Below are positions 59,286-64,000 of a DNA stretch of 64,000 nt, piece after piece. Each line of letters begins with the position of its first letter. Position 1 is the first letter of the stretch. The translations under genes and the position numbers were made by a program. The stretch comes from Mesobaculum littorinae. GTDB taxonomy: Bacteria > Pseudomonadota > Alphaproteobacteria > Rhodobacterales > Rhodobacteraceae. The notes beneath the pieces were generated by a model. It made no database searches, was not told the DNA's origin, and saw nothing but the letters and a program-made list of their open reading frames with translations. The stretch is taken from contig NZ_RQXX01000002.1 of assembly GCF_004011175.1 (NCBI RefSeq), positions 806,001 to 870,000 of the forward strand, written 5' to 3'.

Positions 59286-60203
59286 TCACGTGTTCAGAAT
59301 AAGGACGATGTCCTGATCGTAGTTGCCGAAGCCCCGACCGAAGATGTTGATCCCGCCGGGGTTGGCGGCGTCTTCGCGCACTGCGATGCGCACCCGGATC
59401 GAGTGATGTGATTCGAGGTTTAGCTCGGCCAGCCCCACGTCGGACACCCGCACCCCGTCGAGATAGGTGCCCTGCGCGGTGACGCGGAAGCTTTTCAGGT
59501 GGCCGTACTGGCTGCCGGCCAGTTTCCACCACGCGGGGGTGTAGGTGCCGCGCCGGTCGCCGTAGTCGCCCGGTGCGGTCCAGCAGCCGATCGGGATGCC
59601 GTTGATGTCGATGGTGATGTCCGAGGGCCAGTTGGCCGAGGTTCCCGGCACCTCGGAGCTGAGTTCGAGCCTCAGCTCAAGCTCGGTCACGCTGCGGCCC
59701 GCAATCCGTGCGTTGTTGGGAAACTGGTAATCCACGTGGCCCCGGGTGAACCACAGAAGGCCCGCGCGCATCCGCTCGGGGTTCAGGAAGGTCGCGGGAC
59801 TGTCGAGGTAGCCGATGATGCCGCTGTCGGAACACAGCCCGCAGGGCGACAGGACCTCGGCCCCGGAATAAAGGCCCACGGGCATCGCCACCTCGATCGC
59901 GTCGGTCGTTTCCTGCGGGGTGGCGAAGGACAGCAGGATCTCGGCATGGGCGGCGGTGCAGATCTTCTGCGATCCGCGCCGGGCCTTCTGGCTGGTCGTG
60001 GTGATCAGCCCGGCTTCCTCCAGCGCGGTGACGTGGATCGACGCGCTGGATTGCGGCAGGTCCAGCCGGGCGGCGATCTCGTTGACGTTCATCGACCCGG
60101 AGGCGTGCAACAGCTTCAGGATCTGCAACCGCGCCGGCACCGCGAGGCAGCGCAGCACGTCCTGCCCGTCATCGGGCGTTATCACGAGGTAATCATGGGT
60201 CAT
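59286..60203 (-). CDS. ArsR-type regulator with large C-terminal domain (arabinoside operon)
   Basis: A 305-residue protein. The first 90 residues form a winged helix-turn-helix of the ArsR type: VLRCLAVPARLQILKLLHASG, NEIAARLDLPQSSASIHVTALEEAGLI. The other 210 residues are unusual for ArsR (typical length about 100-120): they contain SPCGLCSDSGIIGYLDSP, LLWFTRGHVDYQFPN and a beta-rich part (ITIDINGIPIGCW, GTYTPAWWKL, INIFGRGFGNYDQDIVL). I infer a sugar-sensing domain. It is directly upstream of abfA and its own promoter holds a perfect dyad. Confidence 0.85.
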   Translation of the reverse strand: MTHDYLVITPDDGQDVLRCLAVPARLQILKLLHASGSMNVNEIAARLDLPQSSASIHVTALEEAGLITTTSQKARRGSQKICTAAHAEILLSFATPQETTDAIEVAMPVGLYSGAEVLSPCGLCSDSGIIGYLDSPATFLNPERMRAGLLWFTRGHVDYQFPNNARIAGRSVTELELRLELSSEVPGTSANWPSDITIDINGIPIGCWTAPGDYGDRRGTYTPAWWKLAGSQYGHLKSFRVTAQGTYLDGVRVSDVGLAELNLESHHSIRVRIAVREDAANPGGINIFGRGFGNYDQDIVLILNT

Positions 60204-60216
60204 GTTGACCGATTCG

Positions 60217-60233
60217 TATCAATGGAATTGATA
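60217..60233. promoter_or_regulatory. Dyad TATCAAT-GGA-ATTGATA before the regulator
   Basis: Perfect seven-base arms with a three-base spacer, 14 bases before the regulator's ATG (minus strand), overlapping the shared ATTCGTATC motif. Likely autoregulatory operator. Confidence 0.6.
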
Positions 60234-60390
60234 TAGAGCAACTGTCGTGATGCGGGCAAACGGGACCGCGTGGGCGGAGCGCGGGTGCGTGCAGCGGTGG
60301 GGCAGGGCAGAGAGCGGACGACAGGCGGAGGACTGCGCGGCCACGATGGCATTGCGGTGACTGCGCTGTGAGAGGGCGGGCGGCGACCAC

Positions 60391-60456
60391 CGGACGACGC
60401 CCGGACGACCATCGGACGACCATCGGACGACCATCGGACGACCACCGGACGACGAC
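60391..60456. repeat. 11-bp tandem repeat, six units
   Basis: Unit CGGACGACCAT: exact at 60402, 60413 and 60424, with variants in the last three bases at 60391, 60435 and 60446. No spacers, so not CRISPR. A coarser repeat continues to about 60590. Confidence 0.9.
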
Positions 60457-60985
60457 GGTGGGCGACGAGCGGACGAAGACGGTTCGCGACGACCGGGTGA
60501 AGACCGTGGCAACGACCTAAAGACGACCGGGCGGAGACCGTGGCGCCGATCCGGCGACGACCGGAGGAAGACGGTGGGCGACGTCTGGGCGGCAAGGGTT
60601 GCCCTGCCGCGACCTTGTGACAATGCGCGGGGGGCAGGCGGCGGATAGGCGGCGGGCAGGCGGTCGGCAGGCAAGCGGGCGCCTGGCGACGCAGGGGCAG
60701 TGCCCCGGGCCGCGGGCGTGCGCCCCGTGGCGCCCGGACGCCGGGGCCGGTTTGCCCGGCGGCCCTCTCGCTGGTCTGCGCGCTGGTTCGGGCACGGCAT
60801 TCTGGCCGGGGATGGGCGCCGGGCGTGCCGTGGTTGACCGGGCCGTGCGTCCCTGCCTATCTCGGGTGCGAGGCTGGTCCGTGATGGCGTCACGGGCCGA
60901 TGCCTCCGACATCCCCATCCGTCCTGAACGCCCGGACCTTCCCGCCCCCTCCGCCACGCGGCGGGGGCAATGGCACGAGGTGACC

Positions 60986-62008
60986 ATGACACGTCAAACC
61001 ACATCCCCGACCCCCCAACACACCCCGACCACCACCCCGACCACCGCCATGCCCGCCACCACGACCGACAAGGCCCCGGCCGGGGGCAAAGAGGGCGGGC
61101 TGGCCTGCATGGCCGTGGCGATGCTGCTTCTGCCCGTGGGCGACGCCTTCGCCAAGGTGCTGACCGGCACGCTGGACCCCGTCGTCGTGACGATGTGGCG
61201 CTTCGTGGCGCAGGCGCTTTGCCTCGTGCCGGTTGCGCTGCTGCTGCGGCACAGGTTGCGGGGGGCGATGTTCTCACCCATCGTGGCGCTGTCGGGCGGG
61301 CTGGTGATGATCACGCTCAGCTGCCTGATCGGGGCGCTTTCGGTGATGCCCATCGCCACCGCGATCGGCATCTTCTTCGTCGAGCCGCTGATCCTGACGC
61401 TTCTGGCTGGGCCGCTTCTGGGCGAGGTCGTGGGACCGCGCCGGATGACCGCCGTCGCCGTCGGGTTCCTGGGCGCCTTCGTGGTGATCAGACCGGGGAT
61501 GTCGGGCTTTGGCTGGGCCACGGTGCTGCCGCTGCTGTCGGCACTGTCCTATGCGCTCAACATGATCGTCCTGCGCCGGGCCGGGCGCACCCGGTCGTCG
61601 CTGACCGTGCAGTGCGGCGCGGCGGCCTATGCCGCCTGCGGCATGATCGCGGTGACGCTGGTGCTGCAGGGCGCGGGGCTGGTCCGGCTGGCGCCGGGGG
61701 AGATGCCGGTGACAAGCTGGCTGACCGTCGCCGCGGCGGGGGCCTTTGCCGCCGCCAGCTTCGTGCTGATCGCCGAGGCGTTCAAGCGGGCCGAGGCGGG
61801 GGCGCTGGCGCCGCTGCAATACCTTGAAATCGTCGGCGCCACCGCAGCGGGGTATGTCATCTTCGGCGATTTCCCCGATGCGCTGACATGGCTGGGCATC
61901 GCGATCATCCTCGGCTCGGGGCTTTATACCCAGCGTCGCGAGCGGCGCCGGGCCCCGCGCGGGCGCCGGCTGCTTTGGGCGCGGGGCGCGCGCGCCGGAC
62001 GGCGGTAG
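60986..62008 (+). CDS. EamA/DMT family transporter
   Basis: A 340-residue exporter with ten hydrophobic helices in two EamA halves. The leader (residues 1-36) is Thr/Pro-rich and disordered. The core begins GGLACMAVAMLLLPVGDAFAKVL; MWRFVAQALCLVPVALLL and PLQYLEIVGATAAGYVIFGDFPDALTW are typical of the RhaT/YdcZ-like branch. The tail is Arg-rich. Substrate unknown. GAGG before ATG 60986 supports the start. It converges on cueR. Confidence 0.87.
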   Translation: MTRQTTSPTPQHTPTTTPTTAMPATTTDKAPAGGKEGGLACMAVAMLLLPVGDAFAKVLTGTLDPVVVTMWRFVAQALCLVPVALLLRHRLRGAMFSPIVALSGGLVMITLSCLIGALSVMPIATAIGIFFVEPLILTLLAGPLLGEVVGPRRMTAVAVGFLGAFVVIRPGMSGFGWATVLPLLSALSYALNMIVLRRAGRTRSSLTVQCGAAAYAACGMIAVTLVLQGAGLVRLAPGEMPVTSWLTVAAAGAFAAASFVLIAEAFKRAEAGALAPLQYLEIVGATAAGYVIFGDFPDALTWLGIAIILGSGLYTQRRERRRAPRGRRLLWARGARAGRR

Positions 62009-62164
62009 GCCTCGCGGGGCGGCCCGGGGTGCCCTCCCGCCGGGGGCGGTCCGCGCGCCGTCGGACGCGCCGGGGGAAGACCCGGAGAGGCCCGGCCGCG
62101 CCGCACGGGCGTTCGGCCCGCACGCCCGCGCCACCGTCGCGTTCGGTGCCGCCGTCGGTGCGGG

Positions 62165-62560
62165 TCAGTCCGCTCCGGCCCGGGACAGGCCGGTCAGGAT
62201 AGGGCAGTCGGGGCGGTCGTCGCCCGAGCACGCCTCGACCAGCGTCGTCAGCGTGTCTCGCATGGCCTGAAGCTCGGCAATCTTGCGGGTGATCTCGTCC
62301 AGATGCGCAGAGGCGATGCGCCGGACATCGGCGCTGGCGCGGCCTTCGTCCTCGTAAAGCGCAAGCAGGTTGCGGCATTCCTCGATCGAGAAGCCCAGCG
62401 ACCGGGCGCGCCCGAGAAAGCTCAGCTTGTGCAGATCCGTCTCGCGGAACCGGCGATAGCCGTTCTCGCCGCGCTGCGGTCGGACAAGGCCGATATCCTC
62501 GTAGTAGCGGATGGTCTTGGGCGGCAGGCCCGAGCGGGCGGCGACATCTCCGATGTTCAT
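62165..62560 (-). CDS. cueR: Copper-responsive MerR regulator CueR
   Basis: A 131-residue regulator. The N-terminal winged helix starts MNIGDVAARSGLPPKTIRYYEDIGL. The metal loop has C111 and C119 with seven residues between (CSGDDRPDC), the spacing of monovalent-copper sensors. It should activate copA transcription when Cu(I) is bound. It lies ten bases after the copA stop on the same strand, so it is probably co-transcribed and self-reinforcing; the copA promoter is outside the window. Confidence 0.93.
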   Translation of the reverse strand: MNIGDVAARSGLPPKTIRYYEDIGLVRPQRGENGYRRFRETDLHKLSFLGRARSLGFSIEECRNLLALYEDEGRASADVRRIASAHLDEITRKIAELQAMRDTLTTLVEACSGDDRPDCPILTGLSRAGAD

Positions 62561-62570
62561 GGTCGTCTCC

Positions 62571-64000
62571 TTATTCGGCCGGGACCGGCGTGGGCGCGGT
62601 GGAGGGCGCGGGTCCGGGCGCCCCGGCGCCTTCGTCCATCGCCGGACGCAGCCGCCGCAGCCTGAGCGCGTTGCTCAGCACGAAGACCGACGACAGCGCC
62701 ATCGCGCCGGCGGCCAGCACCGGCGACAGCAGCACCCCCAGCGCGGGGTAGAGCACGCCCGCGGCGACCGGGATCAGCGCGGTGTTGTAGCCGAAGGCCC
62801 AGAACAGGTTCTCGCGGATGTTGCGCATCGTCCGGCGCGACACTTCGCAGGCATTCACCACGCCGCGCAGGTCGCCCGACATCAGCACGACGTCGGCCGA
62901 TTCGATGGCAACGTCGGTGCCGGTGCCGATGGCGATGCCCACATCGGCCTGCGCCAGCGCCGGCGCATCGTTGATCCCGTCGCCGACAAAGGCGATGCGG
63001 CCGCCCTGCCGCAGCGCCTCCAGCGCCGCGACCTTGCCGTCGGGCAGGACACCGGCGATGACGTGGTCGATCCCGGTCTCGGCGGCGATGGCCCGGGCGG
63101 TCTCGGGCTTGTCGCCGGTGACCATGGCGACCTTCAGGCCCATGCCGTGCAGCGCGGCGATGGCGGCGCGGCTGGCGGGTTTCACAGGGTCGGCCACCGC
63201 CAGAAGCGCGACGACCCTGCCGTCGATGGCGGCGTAAAGCGCCGTGCGCCCCTTGCGCGCCAGCTCGGCCTCGGTCGCGGCAAGCGCCGCGGTGTCCACG
63301 CCCTCGCGCGTCATCAGCCGGTCGGCGCCCACCAGAACCTCGCGCCCCGCGACGCGGGCACGAACGCCGTAGCCGGTGAGGGACGAGAACGCCGCGACCT
63401 CGTGCGCGGGCACCCCTTCGCGCCGGGCGGCGCGCAGGATGGCTCCGGCCACGGGGTGTTCCGACCGCCCCTCGACCGCCGCGACCAGCGCCAGCACCTC
63501 GGCGCGGTCGACGCCCGGGGCGGGGACGAGGTCGGTCAGCTCGGGCCGGCCTTCGGTCAGGGTGCCGGTCTTGTCCAGCGCCACGACCGACACGTCTGAG
63601 AGCGCCTGCAGCGCGTCGCCCTTGCGGAACAGCACCCCCATCTCGGCCGCGCGGCCGGTCCCCACCATGATCGAGGTCGGCGTGGCCAGCCCCATCGCGC
63701 AGGGGCAGGCGATGATCAGGACCGACACCCCCGCGACCAGCGCATGGCCCAGCACCGGCGCCGGCCCGAAGACCAGCCAGGCCAGCGTGGTGAGCGCGGC
63801 CAGCCCCAGCACCACGGGGACGAACCACAGCGTGATGCGGTTGACGAGCCCTTGGATCGGCAGCTTGGCGCCCTGCGCCTCTTCGACCATGCGGATGATC
63901 TGCGACAGCGTGGTGTCGGCACCGACGCGGGTGGCGCGGAACCGGAACCCGCCGGCGCCGTTCACCGTGCCGCCGGTCACCGGGTCTCCGGCCGCCTTGG
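62571..64000 (-). CDS. copA: Copper-exporting P-type ATPase CopA, 5' end missing
   Basis: The frame runs off the right edge; the visible 476 codons cover the membrane and catalytic core. Seen are [16 protein letters not shown] (the CPC copper site), the phosphorylation motif DKTGTLTEG, the ATP-binding [26 protein letters not shown] and [24 protein letters not shown] with the last two helices. The N-terminal metal-binding domain(s) would be outside. Paired with cueR, it exports Cu(I) from the cytoplasm. The C-terminus is a short Pro/Ala-rich tail. Confidence 0.95.
   Translation of the reverse strand, partial: KAAGDPVTGGTVNGAGGFRFRATRVGADTTLSQIIRMVEEAQGAKLPIQGLVNRITLWFVPVVLGLAALTTLAWLVFGPAPVLGHALVAGVSVLIIACPCAMGLATPTSIMVGTGRAAEMGVLFRKGDALQALSDVSVVALDKTGTLTEGRPELTDLVPAPGVDRAEVLALVAAVEGRSEHPVAGAILRAARREGVPAHEVAAFSSLTGYGVRARVAGREVLVGADRLMTREGVDTAALAATEAELARKGRTALYAAIDGRVVALLAVADPVKPASRAAIAALHGMGLKVAMVTGDKPETARAIAAETGIDHVIAGVLPDGKVAALEALRQGGRIAFVGDGINDAPALAQADVGIAIGTGTDVAIESADVVLMSGDLRGVVNACEVSRRTMRNIRENLFWAFGYNTALIPVAAGVLYPALGVLLSPVLAAGAMALSSVFVLSNALRLRRLRPAMDEGAGAPGPAPSTAPTPVPAE

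Larger units (their letters stand above)
60204..60985. other. Long divergent region with tandem repeats
   Basis: 782 bases between the regulator and the EamA gene. It holds the operator at 60217, the 11-base tandem at 60391, and beyond it (60457-60590) degenerate copies of about 34 bases built on CGACGACCGG and GAAGACGGTGG. No gene supported, though long frames cross it because the repeats lack stops. Confidence 0.5.

Noticed and set aside
60391-60590. Possible CRISPR array
   Set aside because: Units are 11 bases, directly adjacent, with no spacers and no cas genes.
60219-61277. Minus-strand open frame of 352 codons with Ser/Pro/Arg repeats
   Set aside because: Created by stop-free tandem repeats and the antisense of the EamA gene.

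Overview
The window is about 64 kb of very GC-rich bacterial chromosome. Gene order and protein families point to an alphaproteobacterium of the Rhodobacterales (Rhodobacteraceae-like). The main evidence is the lptF-lptG-lptD-surA-pdxA-rsmA operon, the prfA-prmC-DUF4167 order, an OlsB-type ornithine acyltransferase, a likely FnrL box ahead of ompW, and uniformly high third-position GC. Genus cannot be read from the sequence alone. There are no rRNA or tRNA genes, phage genes, insertion sequences or CRISPR arrays that I can support. Both ends cut through genes (bamE at the left, copA at the right).

Layout. 0-9.8 kb: envelope and housekeeping genes (bamE end, msrB, olsB, an ABC-F ATPase, two GNAT acetyltransferases, an AI-2E-type permease, a flavin reductase/aldo-keto reductase pair, a DUF1499 protein and a degenerate acylphosphatase). 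10-18.4 kb: the most unusual part, an eight-gene operon with overlapping or closely spaced genes. It encodes a Rieske-only protein, a Rieske-less non-heme-iron oxygenase, a GST-like protein, a purine-type amidohydrolase and a complete BMP/nucleoside-type ABC importer. 18.5-21.5 kb: prfA, prmC and a DUF4167 protein, ending in a clear terminator. 21.9-29.7 kb (minus strand): rsmA, pdxA, surA, lptD, lptG, lptF, an outer-membrane biogenesis operon. 29.8-39.4 kb: pepA-holC, a TRIC channel, ompW behind an FNR-type box, a second ABC-F ATPase, marC, a membrane aspartic protease, ndk, DUF4112, and a 52-residue Pmp3/YqaE protein.

40-48.6 kb: two possible small proteins next to palindromes, a YmdB-like phosphoesterase, an EamA exporter, an SLC13 permease with TrkA-C domains, a small lipoprotein, a GNAT enzyme, YebC, a histidine-phosphatase homologue that has lost its nucleophilic histidine, and ureidoglycine aminohydrolase (allE). 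48.9-51.1 kb: a LysE exporter and an AraC regulator. 51.5-60.2 kb: a xylulokinase-type kinase converging on an arabinoside operon (ArsR-type regulator with a large extra domain, GH51 arabinofuranosidase, and ABC ATPase, two permeases and binding protein). 61-64 kb: an EamA exporter, then cueR and copA for copper export.

How the genes work together. The 10-18 kb operon looks like uptake plus oxidative and deaminating processing of a modified purine. Its oxygenase parts resemble the NdmC/NdmE N7-demethylase arrangement of caffeine-degrading Pseudomonas, but with the Rieske centre on a separate small protein. AllE at 48 kb supports purine/ureide catabolism elsewhere in this genome. The arabinoside operon would release and import arabinose-containing sugars. 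Many proteins here carry low-complexity Pro/Asp/Gly/Gln insertions or tails, and several intergenic gaps hold short GC-rich tandem repeats, which suggests repeat slippage in this genome.
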